Shown here in pieces: positions 9,687 to 18,276 of a stretch of 64,000 nucleotides of DNA. Below the pieces are notes generated by a model. That model ran no database searches. It was not told the origin of the DNA and saw only the letters and a list, made by a program, of their open reading frames with translations. Source of the DNA: Mycobacterium paraense (GTDB taxonomy: Bacteria; Actinomycetota; Actinomycetes; Mycobacteriales; Mycobacteriaceae). The stretch spans positions 248,001 through 312,000 of the forward strand of contig NZ_LQPM01000013.1 of NCBI RefSeq assembly GCF_002101815.1, given 5' to 3'. Each line of letters begins with the position of its first letter. Position 1 is the stretch's first letter. A program made the position numbers and the translations under genes.

Positions 9687-9744
9687 TGCTGAGGGGCCAT
9701 CGTCGGCCAATATCGTTTCTGAATAAGGCTTCTCGGGAGGAATC

Positions 9745-10554
9745 ATGAACCATTCGCAAGCAACGCCGCGGATCGTCGTGGGCATCGACGGCTCGCAGGC
9801 GGCGATCAACGCCGCGAAGTGGGCCGTCAGCGAGGCCGTGAGCCGCGACGTCCCGCTGCGGCTGATCCACGCGGTCCCCGAGGCGCCCGCCGGCGAAACG
9901 GGCGACGAGGGAATGGAGGTCGGGTACGCCCAGGCGTGCCTGCGCGACGCCGACGCCGCGCTGCAGGCGACGGGCAAGCCCGTCAAGGCCGAATGCGACA
10001 TCGTGCGCGGGTCGCCGGAGGGCGTCCTGCTCGACGAATCGCGAAGTGCGGCAATGGTTTGCGTGGGATCCGTCGGGATCGGCCGCATCGCCCGCAAGCT
10101 CTTGGGCTCCACGGCCGACGCCGTCGCCCGCAAGGCGCTGTGCCCGGCGGCGATCGTTCGCAGCGACGGCCACCAGGCCGATCCCGGGTGGGTCGCCGTC
10201 GCCGTCGACGATTCGCCGGCCAACGACGCGGTACTCGAGCACGGCTTCCGCGAGGCGCGGTTGCGTCGGGCACCGATCCTGGCGCTGGGCGTGTGGCGGT
10301 GGGGTCTGGGCGAGATCCCCTATCGCCAGCTCGAGCATCGGCTGGGCCGGTGGGTGTCGGACTATCCGGAGGTGCACGTGATGCCGGCCGCCGCGCGGCG
10401 CGGCCCGGCCGAATTCCTTTCCCACACACAGGAATCCGTGCAACTGACGGTGGTGGGTGGCGAGGACGCCGACAAGGTGGCCCGGATGGTCGGCTCGGCC
10501 GGTCCGCACCTGTCCGGCCGCGCGGGATGTTCGGTGCTCGTGGTGTGCGGCTGA
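9745..10554 (+). CDS. Universal stress protein
   Basis: The 269-residue USP has a clear N-terminal domain (VVGIDGSQAAINAAKWA near residue 12; ATP-loop VGSVGIGRIARKLLGSTA near residue 105). Its second domain is divergent: the nucleotide loop is reduced to VVGGEDADKVARMVGSAG, lacking the usual GxxGxG pattern. It closely resembles the two USPs upstream of dosR (15096 and 15955), which share the paired-domain layout with weakened second loop. The ATG follows GGGAGGAATC. Convergent with the SpoIIAA-like gene, 17 bp apart. Confidence 0.9.
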   Translation: MNHSQATPRIVVGIDGSQAAINAAKWAVSEAVSRDVPLRLIHAVPEAPAGETGDEGMEVGYAQACLRDADAALQATGKPVKAECDIVRGSPEGVLLDESRSAAMVCVGSVGIGRIARKLLGSTADAVARKALCPAAIVRSDGHQADPGWVAVAVDDSPANDAVLEHGFREARLRRAPILALGVWRWGLGEIPYRQLEHRLGRWVSDYPEVHVMPAAARRGPAEFLSHTQESVQLTVVGGEDADKVARMVGSAGPHLSGRAGCSVLVVCG

Positions 10555-10571
10555 CGGGCTTGGCTGGGGTC

Positions 10572-10940
10572 CTAGCCGGCGGCCCATTCCTTGGCGCGGT
10601 CGAGCTCGTCGAGCCCGAACACGGCGAGCTCGCCGGGGATCATCCACGCCACGGCGTGCAGGACATGGCCGACCCAGTCCTTGTCGGACACGATCGCGAT
10701 CCGCTTGAAGGCCGAATGGTGCGAGAAGACCACGCCGAGGCCCAGCTTGATGTCCTCGGCGAAGCCGCCGGGCCCGAAGCCCTCGTAGTCGGGGGCGATG
10801 ACCTCCACGATCCTGGCCTCGCCGGCATTCAGCATCCCTTCGATCTCGGGCTTGAAGTGGCGCAGCTCGTCTCCGCGCAGCCGGCCCGACACGCGGACGC
10901 CGGTCACCCCGTCGGGCATGTCCTGCAGCAGCTCGATCAT
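10572..10940 (-). CDS. SpoIIAA-like (STAS-fold) protein
   Basis: The 122-residue protein matches the SpoIIAA-like family (lipid-binding CRAL-TRIO/STAS-related fold; not a true anti-sigma antagonist). Typical segments are GVRVSGRLRGDE near residue 15 and RIAIVSDKDWVG near residue 80, then WMIPGELAVFGLDELDRAKEW. It overlaps the preceding USP by 4 bp and is last in the dosS-proximal run GNAT-USP-SpoIIAA. Its role in the hypoxic response is not known; co-transcription with a USP suggests stress function. Confidence 0.8.
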   Translation of the reverse strand: MIELLQDMPDGVTGVRVSGRLRGDELRHFKPEIEGMLNAGEARIVEVIAPDYEGFGPGGFAEDIKLGLGVVFSHHSAFKRIAIVSDKDWVGHVLHAVAWMIPGELAVFGLDELDRAKEWAAG

Positions 10941-11827
10941 CGTTTCTCCTCACGGACAACAATCACGGGAACTTTCGCCGATTGCGCCACGGCCGAACTC
11001 ACCGACCCGAGCAGCATGCCGGGGAATCCCCCGCGGCCGCGGCTGCCGACCACGACGAGTTGGGAGCGTTCGGACTCCTGGAGCAGCCACCGGGACGGCT
11101 TGTCGCAGAACAACAATCGCTCGACCTGCACGTCGGGATAGCGTTCCTGCCAGCCGGCCAGGCGTTCGGCGAGGATCTCGCGCCCCTCGCGTTCGCGGTC
11201 GCGCCAGTCCATCCCGAGGATGGGGAACACCCCGACGTCGCTCCACACGTGCAGCGCGCGCAGCCCGACCCCGCGGCGCGAGGCTTCGTCGAAGGCCAGG
11301 GCGGTCGCCGCTTCGGACGCGGGCGATCCGTCGACGCCCAGCAGGACGGGCGCGTCGGGGCCGGGGGCCGCCGTTTCGCCGGAGTGGATGACGGCGACCG
11401 GACAGTGCGCGTAGTGGACCAGCCCGGCGGTGACCGAGCCCAGCAGCAGGCGGCCCACGGCACCCATGCCCTGGCTGCCGGCGACGATCACAAAGGCGTC
11501 CCGGGATGCCTCGATCAGCGCCGGGACGACACCGGAATAGACCACCTCCGTGCCGATTTCGGGTGGCTCGGCTGCGCCCAGGCCGGCGATCAACGCCTTG
11601 CGCGCCTGATCGATGACGTGCTGCGCGTCGTCGAGTTGCCATTCGGGCATGTTGTCGTAGAGTCGGCCCTCCGGCCAGCCGACGACGACCGGCGCCACGG
11701 CGTGCATCAACGTGATGGGCAGCTTGCGCATAATGGCCTCGCGCGCGCCCCAGGCGACGGCGGCGTCGGACGCGGGCGATCCGTCCACGCACACCAGAAC
11801 GCCGAATTCCTTTGTCATATCGGACAT
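10937..11827 (-). CDS. Tandem-domain universal stress protein (Rv2623-like)
   Basis: The 296-residue protein has two complete USP domains: VCVDGSPAS and [10 protein letters not shown] starts, and ATP loops AGSQGMGAVGRLLLGSVT and VGSRGRGGFPGMLLGSVS. It is close to the USP at 4972 (shared [16 protein letters not shown]). The start at 11827 has GAGG 8 bases before it; an ATG at 11818 would give a 4-bp overlap with the GNAT stop but has no visible ribosome-binding site. Cotranscribed after the GNAT gene. Confidence 0.9.
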   Translation of the reverse strand: MSDMTKEFGVLVCVDGSPASDAAVAWGAREAIMRKLPITLMHAVAPVVVGWPEGRLYDNMPEWQLDDAQHVIDQARKALIAGLGAAEPPEIGTEVVYSGVVPALIEASRDAFVIVAGSQGMGAVGRLLLGSVTAGLVHYAHCPVAVIHSGETAAPGPDAPVLLGVDGSPASEAATALAFDEASRRGVGLRALHVWSDVGVFPILGMDWRDREREGREILAERLAGWQERYPDVQVERLLFCDKPSRWLLQESERSQLVVVGSRGRGGFPGMLLGSVSSAVAQSAKVPVIVVREEKR

Positions 11828-12363
11828 TTCGCATCCTCGTCGCTCAACTCGGGCAGCTCGATCTCCAGGTGACGCACCGATCCGTGATCCGCCGGCTCAC
11901 AGCGCCAGCCCAGATCGAAGACGACCGTCAGCATGAGGTGGTTCTCGCCGAGCACGTCGGCGACGAAGCGCCCGATCCCGTGGATTCGGGCGACGCGGGC
12001 CAGATGCTTGAGCAGGGCCGTTCCCACGCCGACCGAATGATCTTCGTGGGCGACCACGATGGCGAACTCCGCGGCTTTGGGCGCCTCGCGCACGACGACG
12101 TAGTGGGCCACCCCGATCAGCCGGCCGGCGTCGAAAGCGCCCAGGGCGCACAATCCGTCGGGGGGCTCGGTCAGCTTGCCGACGAGTTCGGCCAGCCCCA
12201 CCGGCTGCAGGGTGAAAAAGCGAAAGTAGCGGTCGTGGTCGGACAGGTGCTGGTGCAGCGCCAGGACGTCGGCGGCGTCGCCGGGGCCGAGCCGGCGCAA
12301 CGACACCGCCCGCCCGTCGAGCAGTCGAGCCGTCGCCGCGAACTCCACCGCGTGATCGCTCAT
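11815..12363 (-). CDS. GNAT-family acetyltransferase (PatA-type domain)
   Basis: The 182-residue single-domain protein has the GNAT acetyl-CoA region in VVAHEDHSVGVGTALLKHLARVAR (about 103-126; the canonical Q/RxxGxG/A is represented by SVGVGT), preceded by a conserved RFF-type segment, DRYFRFFT. The domain type is that fused to cyclic-nucleotide domains or acyl-CoA synthetases in protein lysine acetyltransferases; here it stands alone. First gene of a three-gene run with USP and SpoIIAA-like genes, behind two DosR-type sites. A role in acetylating metabolic enzymes during hypoxia is inference. Confidence 0.82.
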   Translation of the reverse strand: MSDHAVEFAATARLLDGRAVSLRRLGPGDAADVLALHQHLSDHDRYFRFFTLQPVGLAELVGKLTEPPDGLCALGAFDAGRLIGVAHYVVVREAPKAAEFAIVVAHEDHSVGVGTALLKHLARVARIHGIGRFVADVLGENHLMLTVVFDLGWRCEPADHGSVRHLEIELPELSDEDAKCPI

Positions 12364-12401
12364 GATGAACGACGTTATTCGCCGGCGGGGCGGCGCGGCA
12401 G

Positions 12402-12436
12402 GGGCCGTTGGACCCCATCCCGGCGGATTTGGTCCC
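12402..12436. promoter_or_regulatory. Pair of DosR-type boxes before the GNAT-USP-SpoIIAA operon
   Basis: GGGCCGTTGGACCC (12402-12415) and a second, poorer copy GCGGATTTGGTCCC (12423-12436, 10 of 14 core matches) lie 39 and 60 bp upstream of the GNAT start. Paired sites of this kind, about one and a half to two turns apart (21 bp centre to centre here), are typical of strong DosR promoters. They lie between the dosS stop side and the GNAT gene. Confidence 0.8.
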
Positions 12437-12447
12437 GCACCGCCCGG

Positions 12448-14163
12448 CTAGTGATCGGTGAGCGGGGCGACCCAGTGGACCCGGGTGCCGCCCTCCGGCG
12501 GGTTGCTGATTTCGCAGCTGCCGCCGAGCCGCTCGGCCCGGTGCTTCATGTTGGCCAGGCCGCTGTGGCGAGTGTTGTCGGCCGGGATGCCGCAGCCGTT
12601 GTCGCTCACGTCGAGGACGAACATGTCGGCGACGTCCACCTCGACGGTCAGTCGCGACGCACCCGAGTGGCGCAGCGCGTTGCTGACGGCCTCCGCGGTG
12701 ACCGCCTCGGCCTGCTCGGCGAGGCCACCGCCCACGGCCGTCATCGGCCCGTGCAGGCGCATCGTCGTGACGATCTCGCGGTTTTCGGTCAGGTCGGCGA
12801 CCACCTGCTGGATCCGCTGCCGGAAGTCGCCGGCGCTACCCAACGGCGTTTTCAGCTGGAAGATCGTCGAACGGATCTCCTCGATGATGGTCTGCAGGTC
12901 GTCCAGGGTGCGGTTGAGCCGCTCGGCCACCTCGGGCGACCGCGCCCGGGCGAGCGTGCCCTGCAGGTCCATGCCGGCGGCGAACAGCCGCTGGATGACG
13001 TGGTCGTGCAGATCGTGGGCGATGCGCTCGCGCTCGGCGAGGATCGTCAGCTGGCGCGAATCGTCCCGCGCCGCCGCCAGCAACAGCGCCATCGCGGCGT
13101 GGGTGGCGAAATCGCTCACCAGGTCGAGGTAGCTCTCGTCGAAGGGCGGCTGATCGGCGGAGCGGGCGATCGCGATCACCCCCGCGACCCGATCGTCGGC
13201 CCGCAGCGGCATCAGGATGGCGGGGCGCTGACCGACGTCGGTGAACGCCTGGATCGGGTACCGCAGCGTCTCGGTGATCAGCGGTTCGCCGGAACGGAAG
13301 ACCTCGCCGCTGCTGGAGCCGTCGACCGGGACCTGCCGGCCCAGCACCTCGTCGGCGTACACGCCCACCGCGGCGGACACCACCAGCGTGTCGGTCTCGT
13401 CGTCCGGGAGGTCCGCGTCGGCCGGGACGAGCACGATCGCCTGCTCGGCGTCGGTCAGGATCCGCGCGCTCTCGGCGATCAGCTGCATCGGGCGCCGGTG
13501 CGGCTCGGCGCTGGACAGCAGGGCGGTGGTGATCTCCCGGCTGGCCTCCATCCACTTCACCGACAACCGCTCGCGCTCGAAGAGCTGCGCGTTGTCGATG
13601 GTGGCCGCGGCCGCGAACGCCAGCGCGCGGGCCGCGACCTCGTCGGACTCGGAGAACACCCGGTCGGGGTCGACGTGGGTCAGATAGATGTTGCCGAACA
13701 CGTTCCCGCGGATGGTGATCGGCACCGCCAGGAAGGCCCGCATGGGCGGGTGGTGGTCGGGAAACCCGACGGCGGCGGGGTGCGCGGTCATGTCGTCGAC
13801 GCGCAGGGCCGGCGTGTCGAGCAGCGACAGGCTCAACAGCCCCTTGCCGACCGGCAGGTGTCCGATGCGTTTGACGGTCGCGGCGTCCATGCCCTCGTGG
13901 ATGAACCTGAGCAGGTTGCCGTCGGGATCCCGGATGGCCATCGCGCCGTATTGAGCCGACGTCAGCTCCCTGGCGGCGGCGATGATCCGGTGCAGCGTGC
14001 CGTCCAGGTCGCCGACGTCCGCGCCGATATCGACGAACACCCGGAGCAGGTGCTCCATCTGGTCGCGGGCCGCCAGCAACTCGTCGAGCTGGGCATGCAT
14101 CCTGCTGACCAGCCCACGTTGCCCGAGCCCGGCAAAGGCCGAGCTGCGTTCGTCGCCGGCCAC
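12448..14163 (-). CDS. dosS: DosS/DosT-type heme sensor histidine kinase
   Basis: The 571-residue kinase has two GAF domains (about 50-195 and 220-365), a HisKA_3 dimerisation domain and a HATPase domain. The proximal heme ligand region of DosS/DosT is conserved as GFPDHHPPMRAFL (His138 is the likely ligand). The phosphoacceptor is His386 in HDLHDHVIQRLF. The N-box EAVSNALRHSG and glycine-rich DNGCGIP and GLANMKHRAERLGG are intact. This predicts an O2/NO/CO-responsive kinase that phosphorylates DosR. It is 185 bp downstream of dosR rather than overlapping it as in M. tuberculosis, so a separate promoter or processing site is possible. Whether it behaves like DosS (redox) or DosT (oxygen) cannot be told here. 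Confidence 0.93.
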   Translation of the reverse strand: MAGDERSSAFAGLGQRGLVSRMHAQLDELLAARDQMEHLLRVFVDIGADVGDLDGTLHRIIAAARELTSAQYGAMAIRDPDGNLLRFIHEGMDAATVKRIGHLPVGKGLLSLSLLDTPALRVDDMTAHPAAVGFPDHHPPMRAFLAVPITIRGNVFGNIYLTHVDPDRVFSESDEVAARALAFAAAATIDNAQLFERERLSVKWMEASREITTALLSSAEPHRRPMQLIAESARILTDAEQAIVLVPADADLPDDETDTLVVSAAVGVYADEVLGRQVPVDGSSSGEVFRSGEPLITETLRYPIQAFTDVGQRPAILMPLRADDRVAGVIAIARSADQPPFDESYLDLVSDFATHAAMALLLAAARDDSRQLTILAERERIAHDLHDHVIQRLFAAGMDLQGTLARARSPEVAERLNRTLDDLQTIIEEIRSTIFQLKTPLGSAGDFRQRIQQVVADLTENREIVTTMRLHGPMTAVGGGLAEQAEAVTAEAVSNALRHSGASRLTVEVDVADMFVLDVSDNGCGIPADNTRHSGLANMKHRAERLGGSCEISNPPEGGTRVHWVAPLTDH

Positions 14164-14348
14164 CCGACCTGTACCTCCACGACGCCTTCAGCGATGGGAC
14201 AGCTGGCGTCGGGCAAACCGATGCGTAGGAAATGAGCGACGCGAGATGCCTCCGGTCAGCTTAACCCCTGGGGGTACCGCACCCAAGGTGGACGGCCGGG
14301 CGCCGCGCGGAAGCCAGCGACAGTGCCGCCGGGCACAGCAAACGCCGA

Positions 14349-15011
14349 CTAGCTTTGCGGCGCGTCGGTGGGCCGGCCGGACCGCTGGTCCAGTTTGGAG
14401 GCAAACACCGCCGCCTGCGTCCGCCGCTCCATGCCCAATTTGGCCAGCAAACGCGAGACGTAGTTCTTCACGGTCTTCTCGGCAAGAAACATCCGGGCGG
14501 CGATCTGCCTGTTGGTCAAACCTTCACTGAGCAGCCCGAGCAGCGTCCGCTCCTGTTCGGTCAGCCCGGACAGCGGGTCTTCGCGTTCCGCCGTGCCGCG
14601 CAGCTTTGCCATCAGCGCCGCGGCAGCGCGGTTGTCGAGCAAAGATTTGCCGGCGCCCACCTCTTTGATCGCATGGGCCAGCTCCATGCCCTTGATGTCC
14701 TTGACGACATAGCCGCTGGCGCCGGCCAGGATCGCCTCCAGCATCGCCTCGTCGGAGGTGAAGGACGTCAGCATCAGGCAGCGCAGATCGGGGATGTCGG
14801 ACACCAGGTCGCGGCACAATTCGATGCCGTTCCCGTCGGGAAGGCGCACGTCGAGGACGGCGACGTCGGGCCGCAGGGCCGGAATTCTCGCCTTGGCCTC
14901 CGACACGGAACCCGCTTCGCCGACGATCTCCAGCTCGGGGTCCGATGCGAGGAGGTCCGCGAGGCCGCGCCGCACCACTTCGTGATCATCGACGAGGAAG
15001 ACCTTGACCAT
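14349..15011 (-). CDS. dosR: DosR (DevR) dormancy response regulator
   Basis: The 220-residue NarL-family regulator is highly similar to M. tuberculosis DosR. The receiver domain has VDDHEVV (Asp pair 8-9), the phospho-accepting Asp54 in [11 protein letters not shown] and Lys104 in VVKDIKG. The LuxR-type helix-turn-helix [30 protein letters not shown] covers about 166-195. The start MVKVFLVDD has GGAGGA upstream. It binds the palindromes recorded here and activates the surrounding genes. Preceded by two USP genes on the same strand (an equivalent of Rv3134c-dosR-dosS), 84 bp after the nearer one; no DosR-type site is visible in that gap. Confidence 0.96.
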   Translation of the reverse strand: MVKVFLVDDHEVVRRGLADLLASDPELEIVGEAGSVSEAKARIPALRPDVAVLDVRLPDGNGIELCRDLVSDIPDLRCLMLTSFTSDEAMLEAILAGASGYVVKDIKGMELAHAIKEVGAGKSLLDNRAAAALMAKLRGTAEREDPLSGLTEQERTLLGLLSEGLTNRQIAARMFLAEKTVKNYVSRLLAKLGMERRTQAAVFASKLDQRSGRPTDAPQS

Positions 15012-15095
15012 GACGAATTCCTCCTGCCGGGTGTGCGAGGCGACGGTCATGCAGCCACCGACTCAATATCCCACAGATTGATCGTCCGCCCGGAC

Positions 15096-15935
15096 TTACA
15101 GATGTTGCTGGTTGACGATGAGCACCGAGCAGCCGCTGTCCTGCAGTGCGGCGCTGCCGGCCGGGCCGACGAGCTCCCGCACCTGCTGGCCGTTCCGGGC
15201 GCCGACGACGACCAGCCCGACGGACCGTCGGTGGTAGGTCAGGTACTCCAGCAGGCCGCCGTGCACGGCCACCGACTCCATCCGCACGTCCGGATGGCGC
15301 CGCTTCCACCGGGCGAGCCGGCGGTCCAGGTCGGCGAGCGCCCGGCGATCGCCCTCGGCCTGCCTGATGGAGGTGGGCCACTGTTCGTCCCTCGCGGCGG
15401 GGCGCCCGATGATCGCGCGGATGGCGGCGTTGCGCAGCCCGGCCTCCATGACGGCGGCGCCCAGCAGGACGCCGTTGTCGGGTGAGCCGTCCAGTTCGAC
15501 GACGATCTCGGCGCCGGGCAGGCGCACCCGGTCGTCGTGGGTTCGAACGATCCCGACGGGGCACCGCGCCGACACCGCCAACGCCGCGGCGACGGAACCC
15601 ACCCGGCCGGGCCGGAAGTGGCGCAACCCGACCGCGCCGACGCACACCATGGCCGCCGACGCCGACGCGCCGAGCAAGGATCCGATGGCCGGACCCTCGA
15701 CGACCTGGGTTTCGATGGTGACGGGCTTGCTGGTGGCTTCAATTGCCTTGATGGCGCGGCGTATTCCCATCTCCGCGGCGACCTCCTCCGCGTCGGCCCG
15801 CTCGGCCGCGTAGAACAAGCGCAGCGGCGCGCCACGGATCACCGCCTCGTCGACCGCCCAGAGCGCCGCCCGTATCGCCGCCTTCGAGCCGTCGATGCCG
15901 ACCACGATCGGCCGCGGTGTGGCGAACTCGTTCAT
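15096..15935 (-). CDS. Universal stress protein upstream of dosR
   Basis: The 279-residue USP (Rv3134c position) has the N-terminal VVGIDGSKAAIRAALWAVDEA and ATP-loop-like VGAVGLRHFRPGRVGSVAA. The second domain (IVVELDGSPDN near residue 140) keeps only part of a loop (VVGARNGQQVRELVG). Shares with the 9745 and 15955 proteins a start pattern DGS.AA..AA.WA and one degenerate loop. Lies between a third USP (19 bp upstream) and dosR (84 bp downstream), so transcription from the 16784 site could run through dosR and dosS. Confidence 0.9.
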   Translation of the reverse strand: MNEFATPRPIVVGIDGSKAAIRAALWAVDEAVIRGAPLRLFYAAERADAEEVAAEMGIRRAIKAIEATSKPVTIETQVVEGPAIGSLLGASASAAMVCVGAVGLRHFRPGRVGSVAAALAVSARCPVGIVRTHDDRVRLPGAEIVVELDGSPDNGVLLGAAVMEAGLRNAAIRAIIGRPAARDEQWPTSIRQAEGDRRALADLDRRLARWKRRHPDVRMESVAVHGGLLEYLTYHRRSVGLVVVGARNGQQVRELVGPAGSAALQDSGCSVLIVNQQHL

Positions 15936-15954
15936 CAGAGTGCCTACCGCTGCT

Positions 15955-16725
15955 TTAGTGGCGGACCACGAGCACCGAACAGTCGGGGTAACCCACGATC
16001 GGGTGGCAGTTCGGGGTGGCCAGGCCGGCGATCTCGGCGGCGTCGGCGCTGCCCACTACCGCCAATTCGATGGCGTTGCTGTGCTTCTCGCCGGTTTTCA
16101 CCCCGGTGCCCGCGGCGACGGTCTGGACGTGCACGTCCGGGTAGCGCCGGACCCAGCTGTTGAGTCGCCGATCGATCTGGCGCACGGTGGCGTGGCGGCG
16201 CCGGCCCTGTTCCATGGCCTGGTGCACGACCTCGTCGTTGTCCGGGTCGTCGTTGAGGACCACCGCGATCACGCCGAGCTCGGTCGGCGACCCGTCGGGA
16301 TTGGTCCGGATGATCGCGACCGGGCACTGCGCATCGGCCACCAGCGCGGTGGCCGTCGGGCCCAGCAGCCCGTCGGACGCCCACCCCCGCCTCGAGGTGC
16401 CCACGCAGATCAGCGCCGCGTCGTGTGATTCGTCGATCAGCACCTGGCCCGGATCGCCCGAGAGGACGGCCGTGTCGACCTCGACCGGCTTCTTCTCCCT
16501 TTGCACGGCGCACTCCGCCTGGGACAGCGCCGTTTCGGCGCGCTCGAGTTCCCACTCGGAGATGGGCGCGGGCCCGAGCTCCCCGTCTCGGCGGGGGATG
16601 ACGTAGACGAGGCGCAGCGGCAGCTGCCGGCTCAGCGCCTCCTCGATCGTCCACTTGGCGGCGTTGACCGCGGCCGGTGAACCGTTGATCCCCACGACCA
16701 CCGACTTCGCGTCCAGCTGGTTCAT
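15955..16725 (-). CDS. Universal stress protein, first gene of the dosR operon
   Basis: The 256-residue USP starts MNQLDAKSVVVGINGSPAAVNAAKW. First-domain ATP loop is VGTSRRGWASDGLLGPTA, and the second domain ends VVGSADAAEIAGLATP, so its second loop is degenerate. CAGGAGC precedes the ATG. It is followed by another USP and then dosR; the likely promoter is between this gene and pfkB, where a weak DosR-type site lies 59 bp upstream. Confidence 0.9.
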   Translation of the reverse strand: MNQLDAKSVVVGINGSPAAVNAAKWTIEEALSRQLPLRLVYVIPRRDGELGPAPISEWELERAETALSQAECAVQREKKPVEVDTAVLSGDPGQVLIDESHDAALICVGTSRRGWASDGLLGPTATALVADAQCPVAIIRTNPDGSPTELGVIAVVLNDDPDNDEVVHQAMEQGRRRHATVRQIDRRLNSWVRRYPDVHVQTVAAGTGVKTGEKHSNAIELAVVGSADAAEIAGLATPNCHPIVGYPDCSVLVVRH

Positions 16726-16783
16726 GTCGGCTCCTGACTCGTTCCTGTCAATGTCAGGCTATTGCGCCGCCGCTCGCCGGACA

Positions 16784-16797
16784 GGAGTCGTTAGGCC
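16784..16797. promoter_or_regulatory. Weak DosR-type box before the usp-usp-dosR-dosS run
   Basis: GGAGTCGTTAGGCC is a poor match to the DosR palindrome (compare GGGTCGTTCGTCCC read from the 19438 site; 10 of 14 identical) but stands at the expected distance, 59 bp from the start at 16725. It would allow DosR autoregulation. Confidence 0.42.
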
Positions 16798-17787
16798 TTA
16801 TCTGGGAAGCCGTTCGTCAGCAGCGATGTCGCACGGTTCGGGGGTGGCCGCGAACAGCCTCTCCACATCGGCCCGACCGCAGGCGGCCGTCCCCGGCGTC
16901 ATCAGCATGGCCGCGCCCGCAGCGATGCCCAGCCGAACGGATTTGATCAGCGGCCAGCCGCGACAGAGCCCCACCGCGATCGCGGCGACCATCGCGTCGC
17001 CGGCCCCGACGCCGCTGCCGCCCGGCATCGGAACCGCCGAAAAGCGCTGGCTGCCATGCCGAGTGGCGAGCAGCGCGCCGTGCGAGCCCAAGGACACCAG
17101 CACCACTTCGGCGCGGCCGCTGTCGACGAGTTCATGGGCGGCGCCGAGTTGCTCGGCCTCGGTTTCCAGCGGGCGCCCAACGCATTCCCGCAGTTCTCGC
17201 ACGCTCGCTTTGAGCAGGAACACCCCGGAGGAGACGTGCTGCAGCCCGCCGCCCGAGGTGTCCAGGATGAGGCGGACGTCGAGCTGCCGGCACATGTCGG
17301 CGACCCGCTGGTAGAAGTCGGCGGTGACGCCCGGCGGCAGGCTGCCGCTGGCCACCACGAATTCGGCCGACTTCGCTGCGGTCCGCAGCTGCTCGAGGCA
17401 GTGCGCCTGTTCACGCAGGGTCAGCTGCGGCCCGGGCAGGACGAACCGGTACTGCTGGCCGCTGCTGCTCTCGTTGACCGTGAAGCTCTCCCGCGTGGCC
17501 GCGGCGATCGGGACCTGCCAGAACGGCACGCCCTCGTCGCCGAGCAGCTTCGCGATCAGGCCGCCGGTCGATCCGCCCGCCGGGAAGACCGCCAACACCG
17601 AGCCGCCGAGCACGTAGGCGACGTGTGCGACGTTGATGCCGCCGCCCCCCGCGTCGTATCGGGTGGCGGCACAACGCAATTTGTCCGTCGGGCGCACGAC
17701 GTCGATGCTCGTCGTGATGTCGAGCGCCGGATTCATCGTCAACGTGACGATCTGCGGTCGGCTCACAGGCTGGGCTGGCGTCTGCAT
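16798..17787 (-). CDS. pfkB: PfkB-family sugar kinase (phosphofructokinase B-like)
   Basis: The 329-residue ribokinase-family protein resembles DosR-regulon PfkB (Rv2029c). It has TMNPALDITTSID at the N-terminus, the substrate glycine motif YDAGGGGINVAHVAYVLGG (family motif 1) and the C-terminal PGGSGVGAGDAMVAA with the catalytic Asp in GAGD. Members phosphorylate fructose-6-phosphate, tagatose-6-phosphate or related sugars; E. coli PfkB is the minor phosphofructokinase. The ATG at 17787 has CGGAG 6-7 bases upstream; an in-frame GTG lies two codons earlier. A near-perfect DosR-type site is 42 bp upstream. Confidence 0.9.
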   Translation of the reverse strand: MQTPAQPVSRPQIVTLTMNPALDITTSIDVVRPTDKLRCAATRYDAGGGGINVAHVAYVLGGSVLAVFPAGGSTGGLIAKLLGDEGVPFWQVPIAAATRESFTVNESSSGQQYRFVLPGPQLTLREQAHCLEQLRTAAKSAEFVVASGSLPPGVTADFYQRVADMCRQLDVRLILDTSGGGLQHVSSGVFLLKASVRELRECVGRPLETEAEQLGAAHELVDSGRAEVVLVSLGSHGALLATRHGSQRFSAVPMPGGSGVGAGDAMVAAIAVGLCRGWPLIKSVRLGIAAGAAMLMTPGTAACGRADVERLFAATPEPCDIAADERLPR

Positions 17788-17828
17788 GATCACTCCGCTA
17801 TCCGACCAGTAGGACGCTCACGGTGGTA

Positions 17829-17842
17829 GGGACGGAAGTCCC
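17829..17842. promoter_or_regulatory. DosR-type box upstream of pfkB
   Basis: GGGACGGAAGTCCC is 13 of 14 to the DosR consensus with both half-sites GGGAC and GTCCC perfect. It is 42 bp before the pfkB start. The 213-bp gap between pfkB and the DUF1918 gene holds nothing else I can identify. Confidence 0.88.
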
Positions 17843-18006
17843 GCCGTCGCGGGCCGTTCGTCGCCGCGCGGTGGCTCGTCGGGCGGCGGCCGGGGCGGCG
17901 AGTGCTTGTCGAGATCGACGCCAGTGCGGAAAAGTTCGAGAGAGATGCACGCTAACGTCGATTTCGCTGCCCAAGACCGGCCGATCCGCTTGGCAGCGAG
18001 GTCATT

Positions 18007-18276
18007 TCAGTGACCATGGGACTGTTCGGCGATGGCCGCCTGCATCGCGGTAAACCGTGACCGCGCCCGCTCGTCGGCCGCCTGCTGCTCGGCCGCGGTG
18101 ACGACGATCGCGTCCGGGCCCGGGTAGACCGTCGCCCACTCGTCCGTGTCCAGCCACCGAACCCGGTACGGCGGCCCGCCTTCCGGCGAATGCACCTCGG
18201 TGATCAGCCCGCGCAGGTCCCGGCGGCCGATCGTGGCGCTCTTGATCACCAGCCAGTCCCCGACTTTCGCTTTCAT
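18007..18276 (-). CDS. DUF1918 small protein
   Basis: The 89-residue protein is of the DUF1918 family (SH3-like fold; M. tuberculosis Rv0569/Rv2302 type): MKAKVGDWLVIKSATIGRRDLRG, then EVHSPEGGPPYRVRW and TVYPGPDA. Members are small cytosolic proteins, at least one of them DosR-induced, without a known activity. The ATG overlaps the stop of the acg-like gene as ATGA, so it is co-translated with it. Confidence 0.87.
   Translation of the reverse strand: MKAKVGDWLVIKSATIGRRDLRGLITEVHSPEGGPPYRVRWLDTDEWATVYPGPDAIVVTAAEQQAADERARSRFTAMQAAIAEQSHGH

Noticed and set aside
11812..14235. An 807-codon plus-strand frame opposite GNAT and dosS
   Set aside because: Shadow of clear minus-strand genes with DosS and GNAT motifs; GC-rich third positions leave opposite frames open.
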